Of a DNA stretch of 6,216 nt, positions 1-6,157 are shown piece by piece. The stretch is taken from assembly GCA_030593785.1 (NCBI GenBank), contig JAUVGM010000148.1, positions 1 through 6,216 of the forward strand, written 5' to 3'. This DNA is from Gammaproteobacteria bacterium. Lineage in GTDB: Bacteria > Pseudomonadota > Gammaproteobacteria > UBA6429 > Thiohalophilaceae. Both the position numbers and the translations under genes were made by a program. Within the stretch, counting starts at the first letter, position 1, and every line of letters starts with the position of its first letter. The notes beneath the pieces are model-generated. The model was not told the DNA's origin, made no database searches, and saw only the letters and a list, made by a program, of their open reading frames with translations.

Positions 1-1226
1 GCATCACGCAAATGAAAACCTTTTATAGAGCGACCCGAACCTTTCAACATATCACCGTCTGTCTTTGCGAAAACAATAACCGGACGATTCCACTGATCTT
101 TAATTCGTGAAGCAATAATACCCACAACACCTTCGTGAAAACTTTCATCAAACAAGCATAAACCAAAGGGCAAACTATTATTCTCACCCAAATGCATGCC
201 ATCTAATATTTTCATGGCTTGTTGCTTCATATCTGCTTCGATATCACGCCGTGCATAATTGATTTCATCTAACTGTTGTGCGATACCGTGTGCATTGGCA
301 ATGTCATCATTTAATAAACAATCAATGCCTAACGACATATCATCCAAGCGCCCTGCCGCATTTAATCGTGGCGCAATCGCAAAACCAAAGTCACTTGCTA
401 TCAATCGTTCAGCTTCTCTTCCTGCAATATCAATTAATGCCTTAATACCCGCGCGAACTTTTCCAGAACGAATACGCGCTAAACCTTGTGAGACTAAAAT
501 GCGATTATTATAATCAAGCGGAACAACATCCGCGACGGTACCTAATGCAACCAAGTCTAATAATTCAGCTAAATTCGGCTCTTGAATATTCTTCTCTTCA
601 AACCAACCCTGCTCTCTTAATAATGAACGCACCGCTAACATGACATAAAAAATTACACCAACACCGGCTAGCATTTTACTTGGGAACGAACAGTCCGGTT
701 GGTTTGGGTTAACGATCGCATCAGCAATCGGTAACGTTGCGGCAGGTAAATGATGATCGGTCACAATAACCGTTAAATTAAGTTCTTTTGCAACCTTAAC
801 GCCTTCAATGCTAGAGATACCATTATCTACAGTGATAATGACATCAGGGTTAAACCGCTCAACGGCAACTTTTACAATTTCAGGAGTTAAACCATAACCG
901 TATTCAAAACGATTCGGAACGATATAATCAACTCTCGATGCTCCCATGCTATAAAGTGATTTTACTGCAACGGTAGTACTAGTTGCTCCATCCACATCAA
1001 AGTCGCCGACAATGGTAATTGCTAATTCATTTGTAATTGCATCAGAAATTAACATTGCAGCTTCTGAAATGCCTTTTAATTTATCAAAAGGTAAAAGATT
1101 GCTAATTGAATAGTTAAGTTCTTCTTCAGATTTTATATTTCTATTTGCATAGACACGATTCAAGACGGATGAAAACTCGGTTATTCCATCTTGTTTTTGA
1201 GTTATTCTCTTTATTGATTTATGCAT
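1..1226 (-). CDS. recJ: Single-stranded-DNA-specific exonuclease RecJ (3' end of gene outside window)
   Basis: RecJ degrades single-stranded DNA 5' to 3' in the cytoplasm, acting in RecF-pathway recombination, mismatch repair and base excision repair. I translated this strand from the ATG at 1226 and found 408 uninterrupted codons to the window edge, out of about 570 expected, so the C-terminal OB-type part is missing here. The DHH phosphoesterase motifs are intact: GDFDVDG with metal-binding Asp75, Asp77 and Asp79; VDNG at 133-136; TDHH at 156-159; LGTVADVVPL at 228-237 with Asp233. The second domain carries APRLNAAGRLDDM (285-297), the HEGVVGIIASRIK block (364-376) and GSGRS (396-400). The text matches my memory of E. 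coli RecJ over long stretches, and the N-terminus lines up with it, which supports this start. The start codon overlaps the end of the rpfE-like gene by 8 nt, with no clear Shine-Dalgarno, so translation is probably coupled. Confidence 0.97.
   Translation of the reverse strand, partial: MHKSIKRITQKQDGITEFSSVLNRVYANRNIKSEEELNYSISNLLPFDKLKGISEAAMLISDAITNELAITIVGDFDVDGATSTTVAVKSLYSMGASRVDYIVPNRFEYGYGLTPEIVKVAVERFNPDVIITVDNGISSIEGVKVAKELNLTVIVTDHHLPAATLPIADAIVNPNQPDCSFPSKMLAGVGVIFYVMLAVRSLLREQGWFEEKNIQEPNLAELLDLVALGTVADVVPLDYNNRILVSQGLARIRSGKVRAGIKALIDIAGREAERLIASDFGFAIAPRLNAAGRLDDMSLGIDCLLNDDIANAHGIAQQLDEINYARRDIEADMKQQAMKILDGMHLGENNSLPFGLCLFDESFHEGVVGIIASRIKDQWNRPVIVFAKTDGDMLKGSGRSIKGFHLRD
1219..1226 (-). 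other. 8-nt stop/start overlap ATGCATAA coupling the rpfE-like gene to recJ
   Basis: On the minus strand the last codons of the rpfE-like gene (TAT GCA TAA) contain the recJ ATG, giving the overlap ATGCATAA. The recJ ATG has no recognisable Shine-Dalgarno; the preceding bases are AGTTTTAAAT. Re-initiation by ribosomes finishing the upstream gene is therefore the likely way recJ is translated. The overlap is seen directly; coupling is inferred. Confidence 0.8.
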
Positions 1227-2277
1227 ATTTAAAACTTGAGAACGATTTAGTTCTTTTCCACCATCGACGTAACAATTGTTTTGTGATGGTTATAGACGTG
1301 TCGGTGTCAGTAAGCATTTTAATTCTATCTATTTTTTTATTTACTAATAGCTCATTGCAAACACCTAAATATATTTCTTCTATCTTATTTAATATTTGCA
1401 CAAACGAATACAGATCTCGCCGCTGAACATGCTCTGATAACATATCTAAAACAATAATATTATTACCTGTATCAATACTCTTAGCAAAATCATCATCCAA
1501 AGATAAAACATCAAAGCCACAATGATAACCAATACCAGAATACAAAATACTATTTGTTATTATATTGTCATAGCCTGAATTTAAATTATTTTCAGGTAAG
1601 TAACCTCCACCCCATAACCAAATACTATTTGCTGTCCACATATTTTTAGATTCTCGTTCAAAATTCACATTTGAACCATGTAATAACATTTGAATTTCAT
1701 TGGTAATTTTAAACCAATAGTTTGCATCATCACCTGTTGGCATAAATTGGTTAATATCTTCACCAAGAACATTATCTAATGGAGATGTTTTTAAATCAGC
1801 AGCGTTTTCTAACCGTAGATACCATCGATGCGGAGCGAAGGCATACATTTCCCATGGTTCATCCATGAAATGTTTATTTATATGTTCAACTAGTTTATTT
1901 GCTTCATCCTGAGTTAAAGCCAGTTCTTCGTGTGCAGAAAGAAGTGCCGTATCCAGATCAGGTTGTAAATTTACAGGATCGGCACGTAACCAATATGAGT
2001 CCGTAGCAACATTAATTTCGACATTACTTTCAGCTAATAATGATAAAGCAGCACAATGTTTATCTTGATCCTTTTCGACTGACAAACCAAGTTCAGAAAA
2101 AACAATATTATTTTGATCCTTTGACTTTTCTATTAAACCACGTGAAAGCCATTTTTCTAATACTGGTAATTTAAACTCAGGTAACTGAGACAATTCATCT
2201 TTAGTTAAAGTAGAAAGAATTGACTGAAAGCCAAATAGGTCGGGAATAAAAAGTGTCAGAGTGGATTCACCAGGCAC
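1219..2277 (-). CDS. RpfE-like conserved protein upstream of recJ (often labelled phosphoglycerate mutase; function unknown)
   Basis: I recognise this as the family that includes Xanthomonas RpfE, often labelled cofactor-independent phosphoglycerate mutase; no activity is established that I know of. From the GTG at 2277 it has 352 residues. An upstream ATG at 2346 would give 375, but the first 13 codons of that form lie inside a palindromic repeat. The GTG has AAGAGG 10 nt upstream and places the family-like opening LTLFIPDLFG at residues 7-16. Further family landmarks, in short-form numbering, are YWLRADPVNLQPD (95-107), HRWYLRL (150-156), TNEIQMLLH (192-200), SIWLWGGGYLP (218-228) and a basic, Trp-rich end LLRRWWKR (335-342). 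No signal peptide or membrane segment is evident, so it is probably cytoplasmic. The C-terminal strand IIVLD followed by a His/Asp stretch vaguely recalls the alkaline-phosphatase superfamily, but I see no convincing nucleophile motif. It looks more AT-rich than hom or thrC. It is probably co-transcribed with recJ. Confidence 0.85.
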   Translation of the reverse strand: MPGESTLTLFIPDLFGFQSILSTLTKDELSQLPEFKLPVLEKWLSRGLIEKSKDQNNIVFSELGLSVEKDQDKHCAALSLLAESNVEINVATDSYWLRADPVNLQPDLDTALLSAHEELALTQDEANKLVEHINKHFMDEPWEMYAFAPHRWYLRLENAADLKTSPLDNVLGEDINQFMPTGDDANYWFKITNEIQMLLHGSNVNFERESKNMWTANSIWLWGGGYLPENNLNSGYDNIITNSILYSGIGYHCGFDVLSLDDDFAKSIDTGNNIIVLDMLSEHVQRRDLYSFVQILNKIEEIYLGVCNELLVNKKIDRIKMLTDTDTSITITKQLLRRWWKRTKSFSSFKYA

Positions 2278-2287
2278 GATGTGTGAG

Positions 2288-2293
2288 CCTCTT
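2288..2293 (-). promoter_or_regulatory. Ribosome binding site AAGAGG deciding the GTG start of the rpfE-like gene
   Basis: AAGAGG lies 10 nt before the GTG at 2277. It is the best Shine-Dalgarno-like sequence near the 5' end of this gene and sits outside the repeat array. It favours the GTG over the ATG at 2346, which is preceded only by an A-rich tract and a weak GGA inside the repeat. Confidence 0.5.
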
Positions 2294-2308
2294 AAAACAT
2301 AATAACCA

Positions 2309-2387
2309 GTAGGATGGATCAAGGAATAACATGACGGATCCATCATTTTTTGTTGGTTCCGTCACGTTGTTTCTTGAACCAACCTAC
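2309..2387. repeat. REPIN-like palindromic element, copy 1 (two inverted GTAG-headed hairpin units)
   Basis: This 79-bp element has a left unit (2309-2345), a T5 spacer (2346-2350) and an inverted right unit (2351-2387). Each 37-bp unit starts with GTAG and folds on its own. The left stem is GATGGATC paired with GATCCATC; the right, read on the minus strand, is GTTGGTTC paired with GAACCAAC. Each has a 16-nt loop of the form AAGRAAYAACRTGACG. The two units match at 30 of 37 positions, and four of the seven differences form two compensating base-pair swaps, so the stem itself appears to be maintained. GTAG heads and inverted doublets are hallmarks of REP/REPIN elements mobilised by RAYT (IS200-like) proteins. 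The REPIN assignment is an inference because no genome-wide copies can be seen from here. The similarity to copy 2 extends slightly outward, to about 2306-2393. Confidence 0.85.
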
Positions 2388-2406
2388 ATGCTGCAACATC
2401 TATCCG

Positions 2407-2485
2407 GTAGGATGGATCAAGGAATGACATAACGGGTCCATCTTTTTTTGTTGGTTCCGTCATATTGTTTCTTGAACCAACCTAC
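2407..2485. repeat. REPIN-like palindromic element, copy 2 (tandem to copy 1, 98-bp pitch)
   Basis: This is the second 79-bp element, in the same orientation as copy 1 and identical at 73 of 79 positions. The left unit is 2407-2443, the spacer T5, and the right unit 2449-2485. The left stem is GATGGATC with GGTCCATC: its single change relative to copy 1 turns a T-A pair into a T-G wobble, so pairing is kept in the plus-strand reading. The right stem is identical to that of copy 1. The other differences fall in the loops or at the unit/spacer junction. A 19-bp non-repeated stretch (2388-2406) separates the copies. The direct repeat extends to about 2404-2491. No target-site duplication is obvious. 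Confidence 0.85.
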
Positions 2486-2503
2486 ATACTGTGAGGTGCT
2501 AAT

Positions 2504-2540
2504 AAAATTTTTGACACGCTCTTTGGCATGTCAAAAATTC
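2504..2540 (-). terminator. Probable intrinsic terminator of the alaC-hom-thrC operon
   Basis: Starting one base after the thrC stop codon, the minus strand reads AATTTTTGACATGC, a 6-nt loop CAAAGA, then GCGTGTCAAAAATT followed by TTATT. The arms (2526-2539 and 2506-2519) form a 14-bp stem in the thrC transcript, with a single G-U wobble. On the opposite strand that pair is a C/A mismatch, which fits action on minus-strand transcripts. The stem is AT-rich and the T tract is interrupted, so termination may be incomplete. The stem arms happen to contain TTGACA, a -35 consensus, but no good -10 follows at normal spacing. Confidence 0.7.
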
Positions 2541-3617
2541 TTACATGTTATCCATTATGGCTTTACGTACATCTTCTAGGGTTGCCGGAACATTTATAAG
2601 TGGACGCGTACTTTGCTCAATAGCCGTATCAGGATCTTTTAAACCATGACCGGTTAATGTACAAACAATCTTACTGCCTTCAGGAATTTTCCCTGACTCA
2701 ATATCCATCATTGCGCCCGCTAATGAAGTTGCTGATGCAGGTTCACAAAAGATACCTTCTTTTTCTGCCAATAATTTTTGTGCTGCAAGAATAACTTCAT
2801 CAGTACATTCATCAAACCAGCCACCTGATTCTTCCTTTACAACCCAGGCTTTATCCCAACTTTGTGGGTGACCAATACGTATGGCTGTTGCAACTGTTTC
2901 AGGATCATCAACCATTTCACCACGCATAAACGGTGCAGAACCTGCAGCTTGATAACCAAGCATTTTTGGTCGAGAGTTTACGATTCCGTTTTCATGATAT
3001 TCACTATAACCCATCCAATGTGCCGTAATGTTGCCGGCGTTTCCAACAGGGATACAATGAAAATCAGGTGCGAAACCCAACTCTTCAACGATCTCAAAAG
3101 CCGCTGTTTTTTGACCTTGTATACGATAAGGGTTGATTGAATTAACAATTGTCACCGGTGCCTCTTTACCCACTTGCTTAACCAGTTCCATACCATCATC
3201 AAAGTTGCCTTTAATCTGGATAACTACCGCACCATGCATCATCGCTTGTGCTAATTTACCTAAAGCAATTTTACCTTCAGGAATTAAAACAAATGCTGTA
3301 ATACCTGCACGCGCTGCATAGGCCGCTGCTGCTGCAGAAGTATTACCCGTAGAAGCACAAATAATTGCTTTACTACCTTCTTCAACCGCTTTGGTTACCG
3401 CCATGGTCATGCCACGATCTTTAAACGAACCCGTTGGATTTAGACCTTCATACTTAACATAAATATCAATATCTTTACCTAAAGTTTTAGGGATGTTATT
3501 TAAGCGAATTAACGGGGTGTTACCTTCACCTAAACTAATTAAGCGAGTGTCATCACTGACAGGTAAACGATCACGATAACGATCAATCAGGCCGGTATAA
3601 CGATTACGAAAAGGCAT
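2541..3617 (-). CDS. thrC: Threonine synthase (short form, PLP-dependent)
   Basis: ThrC converts O-phosphohomoserine to threonine and phosphate, the last step of threonine synthesis, in the cytoplasm. The protein has 358 residues and the fold-type II PLP-enzyme signatures in order: LGEGNTPLIRL (29-39); EGLNPTGSFKDRGM (57-70), with Lys66 expected to form the Schiff base; ASTGNTSAAAA (88-98); VGNAGN (191-196), a glycine-rich loop of the kind that holds the cofactor phosphate; and LTGHGLKDPD (321-330). The length matches the short ThrC class (Bacillus-type, about 350 residues) rather than the enteric form of about 430. The ATG at 3617 has AGGAG 7 nt upstream (3629-3625), within the 23-nt gap after hom, so it sits in one operon with hom and alaC. 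O-phosphohomoserine would come from a homoserine kinase that is not in the window. A stem-loop follows the stop at once. Confidence 0.97.
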   Translation of the reverse strand: MPFRNRYTGLIDRYRDRLPVSDDTRLISLGEGNTPLIRLNNIPKTLGKDIDIYVKYEGLNPTGSFKDRGMTMAVTKAVEEGSKAIICASTGNTSAAAAAYAARAGITAFVLIPEGKIALGKLAQAMMHGAVVIQIKGNFDDGMELVKQVGKEAPVTIVNSINPYRIQGQKTAAFEIVEELGFAPDFHCIPVGNAGNITAHWMGYSEYHENGIVNSRPKMLGYQAAGSAPFMRGEMVDDPETVATAIRIGHPQSWDKAWVVKEESGGWFDECTDEVILAAQKLLAEKEGIFCEPASATSLAGAMMDIESGKIPEGSKIVCTLTGHGLKDPDTAIEQSTRPLINVPATLEDVRKAIMDNM

Positions 3618-3640
3618 TTTAATGCTCCTAAAAAATAAAC

Positions 3641-4957
3641 TTAACTTGCTTCTAAACTTTCCATACGAATGCGAACTACTTCACCGCTAATCGTATCTAA
3701 CGATTCAATTTGTTGAATCGCTTCATTCATTTGTTTTTCTACCACTGTGTGCGTAAGCATAATCACATTTGCATTAGTCGAACCTTCTTCTGGTTCTTTC
3801 TGAATAATGGCTTCGATGCTAATACCTTTGTCACCTAAGATGCGAGTAACATCAGCTAGCACACCCGGCTCATCTTTCGCTTGCATACGTAAGTAATAAG
3901 CCGTTTCTACTTCTTCCATTTTTAAAATAGGTAAATCAGATAAGCTATCTGGTTGGAAAGCTAAATGAGGGACACGATTTTCCGGATCAGAAGTTAATAC
4001 ACGAACTACATCAACGATATCTGCGACTACAGCTGAGGCGGTTGGTTCATCTCCGGCACCAGGGCCATAATATAAAGTTGGACCAACCGCATCACCTTTA
4101 ACAAGTACGGCATTCATAACGCCATCAACATTTGCAATTAAACGACGTTCTGGAATTAAAGTAGGATGGACACGCAGCTCAATACCTTTATCGGTACGAC
4201 GCGTCACACCTAAATGTTTAATGCGATAACCTAACTCTTCTGCATAAGTTACATCTTCACGCGTGATTTTTGTAATGCCTTCAGTGAATGCTTTTTCAAA
4301 CTGTAAAGGAATACCAAATGCAATCGACGCTAAGATAGTTAACTTATGCGCAGCATCAATGCCTTCAACATCAAACTCAGGATCGGCTTCTGCATAACCT
4401 AATTCCTGCGCTTCTTTTAATACATCATCAAAGTCACGACCTTTGTCGCGCATTTCTGTAAGAATAAAGTTACCTGTACCATTTATAATACCGGCTAACC
4501 ATTCAATACGGTTTCCAGCGAGACCTTCACGAATTGCCTTAATAATAGGTATACCACCTGCAACCGCAGCTTCAAATGCAACAATGACACCTTTAGCCTG
4601 AGCTGCAGAAAAAATTTCATTACCGTGTTTTGCGATTAAGGCTTTATTTGCTGTAACAACATGTTTGCCGTTTTCAATCGCACGCATCACTAAATCCAGC
4701 GCGAGCGTATCGCCGCCAATAAGCTCAACAACAATGGCGATTTCAGGATCTTCAACAACATCTTGAGGTGTTGTTGTTACTGTAATCCCTTCGGTTGAAC
4801 ATATGCGGGGCTTATTTAAATCACGCGCTGCTGCATGAGTCACAACAATACCGCGACCGGCACGACGTGTGATTTCTTCTGCATTACGTTGTAAAACATT
4901 AACCGTACCGCCACCGACAGTACCTAACCCCAGTAAACCAACTTTAACCGGATCCAC
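3641..4957 (-). CDS. hom: Homoserine dehydrogenase with C-terminal ACT domain
   Basis: Hom reduces L-aspartate semialdehyde to homoserine with NAD(P)H, at the branch towards threonine and methionine. The protein has 438 residues. It opens with a Rossmann fold, GLLGLGTVGGGTV (7-19, GxGxxG at 10-15), then VTANKALIAKHG (101-112, Lys105 expected in the active site). The catalytic domain contains FEAAVAGGIPIIK (128-140), INGTGNFILTEM (158-169) and the family signature GYAEADPEFDVEGIDAAHK (187-205). An ACT domain (about 355-430) begins YYLRMQAKDEPGVLADVTRIL, the usual site of feedback control by threonine; that inhibition is expected from the family, not shown here. No aspartokinase is fused. The start is GTG, chosen because AGAGG lies 8 nt upstream inside the last codons of alaC, only 3 nt separate the alaC stop from this codon, and it leaves a standard short N-terminus before the Rossmann strand. 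Confidence 0.97.
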   Translation of the reverse strand: MDPVKVGLLGLGTVGGGTVNVLQRNAEEITRRAGRGIVVTHAAARDLNKPRICSTEGITVTTTPQDVVEDPEIAIVVELIGGDTLALDLVMRAIENGKHVVTANKALIAKHGNEIFSAAQAKGVIVAFEAAVAGGIPIIKAIREGLAGNRIEWLAGIINGTGNFILTEMRDKGRDFDDVLKEAQELGYAEADPEFDVEGIDAAHKLTILASIAFGIPLQFEKAFTEGITKITREDVTYAEELGYRIKHLGVTRRTDKGIELRVHPTLIPERRLIANVDGVMNAVLVKGDAVGPTLYYGPGAGDEPTASAVVADIVDVVRVLTSDPENRVPHLAFQPDSLSDLPILKMEEVETAYYLRMQAKDEPGVLADVTRILGDKGISIEAIIQKEPEEGSTNANVIMLTHTVVEKQMNEAIQQIESLDTISGEVVRIRMESLEAS

Positions 4958-4960
4958 TAT

Positions 4961-6157
4961 TTATACCTCTACTTCAATTTTATGTTTCTTAAACATGTCA
5001 CGAATACCACGTACCGCTTGTCGCGTACGGTGTTCATTTTCTATTAAACCAAAGCGCACATGATCATCACCATAATCACCAAAACCAATACCGGGTGAAA
5101 CTGCCACTTTCGCTTCTTTTAATAATAACTTTGAAAACTCTAATGAGCCCATTTCTTTAAATTGTTCAGGAATAGGAGCCCAAACAAACATCGTTGCTTT
5201 AGGCTTTTCAACTTTCCAACCTAAAGCATTTAATCCTTCGCATAAAACATCACGACGGCTTTGATACATATCGCTTATTTCTTTAACGCATTCTTGAGGG
5301 CCTTCGAGTGCAGCAATTGCGGCGACTTGTATTGGCGTAAACATACCGTAATCAAGATACGATTTCATTCGCGCCAAAGCGGCAACTAAAATCGGGTTAC
5401 CCACCATAAAACCGACACGCCATCCAGGCATATTGTAGCTCTTGGAAAGCGAGTAAAATTCAACGGCAACTTCTTTAGCGCCTTTAACCTGTAAAATGGA
5501 TGGTGCTTTATAACCATCAAAAACAATATCGGCATAGGCAATATCATGCACTACCCAAATCTCATGCTCTTTGGCAATTTTAACAACCTTTTCAAAGAAC
5601 TCTAACTCAACACATTGTGTGGTTGGGTTGCCAGGAAAATTCAAAACCAACATTTTAGGTTTTGGCCAGGAATCTTTAATCGCTCTTTCTAATTCTTCAA
5701 AAAAATCCGTATCGGCAGTCAAAGGTACATGGCGAATATCAGCGCCCGCAATAACAAACCCATAAGGATGAATTGGATACGATGGATTAGGCACTAATAC
5801 CGCATCACCCGGCCCCACTGTTGCCATCGCAAGATGAGCAAGACCTTCCTTTGAGCCAATGGTAACAATTGCTTCAGATTCAGGATCCAAATCGACATCA
5901 AATCGTGACTTATACCAGTTACATATGGCTCGACGTAAACGAGGAATACCACGAGATAAAGAATAGCGGTGTGTATCGGGGCGTTGAGCTACCTCGATCA
6001 ATTTATCGACGATGTGCTTGGGTGTCGGTTGATCAGGATTTCCCATACCAAAATCGATAATATCTTCACCACGCGCACGTGCCTCTGCCTTCAATTCATT
6101 AACAATATTAAAGACATAAGGTGGTAAGCGTTTAATTCTTGGAAAATCTTCTATCAA
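4961..6157 (-). CDS. alaC: PLP-dependent aminotransferase, AlaC type (glutamate-pyruvate transaminase)
   Basis: This class I aminotransferase matches remembered E. coli AlaC (YfdZ) along nearly its whole length. E. coli AlaC makes alanine from pyruvate with glutamate as amino donor. The 398 residues include RLPPYVFNI (10-18), RYSLSRGIPRLRRAI (64-78), IGSKEGLAHL (100-109, cofactor phosphate loop), NFPGNPTTQ (173-181, Asn177), VVHDIAYADIVFDG (202-215, Asp205 towards the pyridine nitrogen), SLSKSYNMPGWRVGFM (236-251, Schiff-base Lys239) and VRFGLIEN (367-374, Arg368 for the substrate carboxylate). It leads the operon with hom and thrC, so a role in supplying amino groups, or aspartate itself, to the aspartate family is possible but inferred. 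The start is uncertain. The TTG at 6157 gives an N-terminus fitting the family (IEDFPRIKRLPP), but there is no clear Shine-Dalgarno, and the frame is closed by a stop at 6183-6181. ATT and CTG are the only other near-cognate codons between them. Confidence 0.92.
   Translation of the reverse strand: MIEDFPRIKRLPPYVFNIVNELKAEARARGEDIIDFGMGNPDQPTPKHIVDKLIEVAQRPDTHRYSLSRGIPRLRRAICNWYKSRFDVDLDPESEAIVTIGSKEGLAHLAMATVGPGDAVLVPNPSYPIHPYGFVIAGADIRHVPLTADTDFFEELERAIKDSWPKPKMLVLNFPGNPTTQCVELEFFEKVVKIAKEHEIWVVHDIAYADIVFDGYKAPSILQVKGAKEVAVEFYSLSKSYNMPGWRVGFMVGNPILVAALARMKSYLDYGMFTPIQVAAIAALEGPQECVKEISDMYQSRRDVLCEGLNALGWKVEKPKATMFVWAPIPEQFKEMGSLEFSKLLLKEAKVAVSPGIGFGDYGDDHVRFGLIENEHRTRQAVRGIRDMFKKHKIEVEV
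4966..4970 (-). promoter_or_regulatory. Ribosome binding site AGAGG of hom, embedded in the alaC 3' end
   Basis: The minus strand reads AGAGG, then TATAAATA, then GTG. The 8-nt spacing supports the GTG start at 4957. The site overlaps the Glu-Val codons that precede the alaC stop, so translation of hom may depend on ribosomes finishing alaC. Confidence 0.65.

Noticed and set aside
259..513. Plus-strand open frame of 84 codons inside recJ
   Set aside because: It lies opposite the conserved RecJ region carrying APRLNAAGRLDDM, so it is a shadow frame with no independent support.
1145..1426. Plus-strand open frame of 93 codons across the recJ/rpfE-like junction
   Set aside because: It is antisense to two well-supported genes, has no recognisable family text or ribosome binding site, and looks hydrophobic only because the opposite strand is AT-rich.
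2299..2304. TATTAT as the -10 of a promoter for the rpfE-like gene
   Set aside because: Transcription would begin at about 2292, inside the AAGAGG ribosome binding site, and no good -35 lies 16-18 bp upstream.
2306..2491. CRISPR array
   Set aside because: There are only two copies, each internally palindromic and 79 bp long, with a single 19-bp interval. This does not match the short repeats and regular spacers of CRISPR.
2508..2533. TTGACA in the terminator arms as a -35 element
   Set aside because: The match arises from the palindrome and appears on both strands. No TATAAT-like hexamer follows at 16-18 bp; only A/T runs with weak matches do.
2862..3321. Two plus-strand open frames opposite thrC
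   Set aside because: They are antisense to conserved thrC sequence, have compositions typical of shadow frames, and lack a start context.
4869..6060. Three short plus-strand frames opposite alaC and the hom start
   Set aside because: They are fully antisense to strongly conserved genes and have no independent coding evidence.
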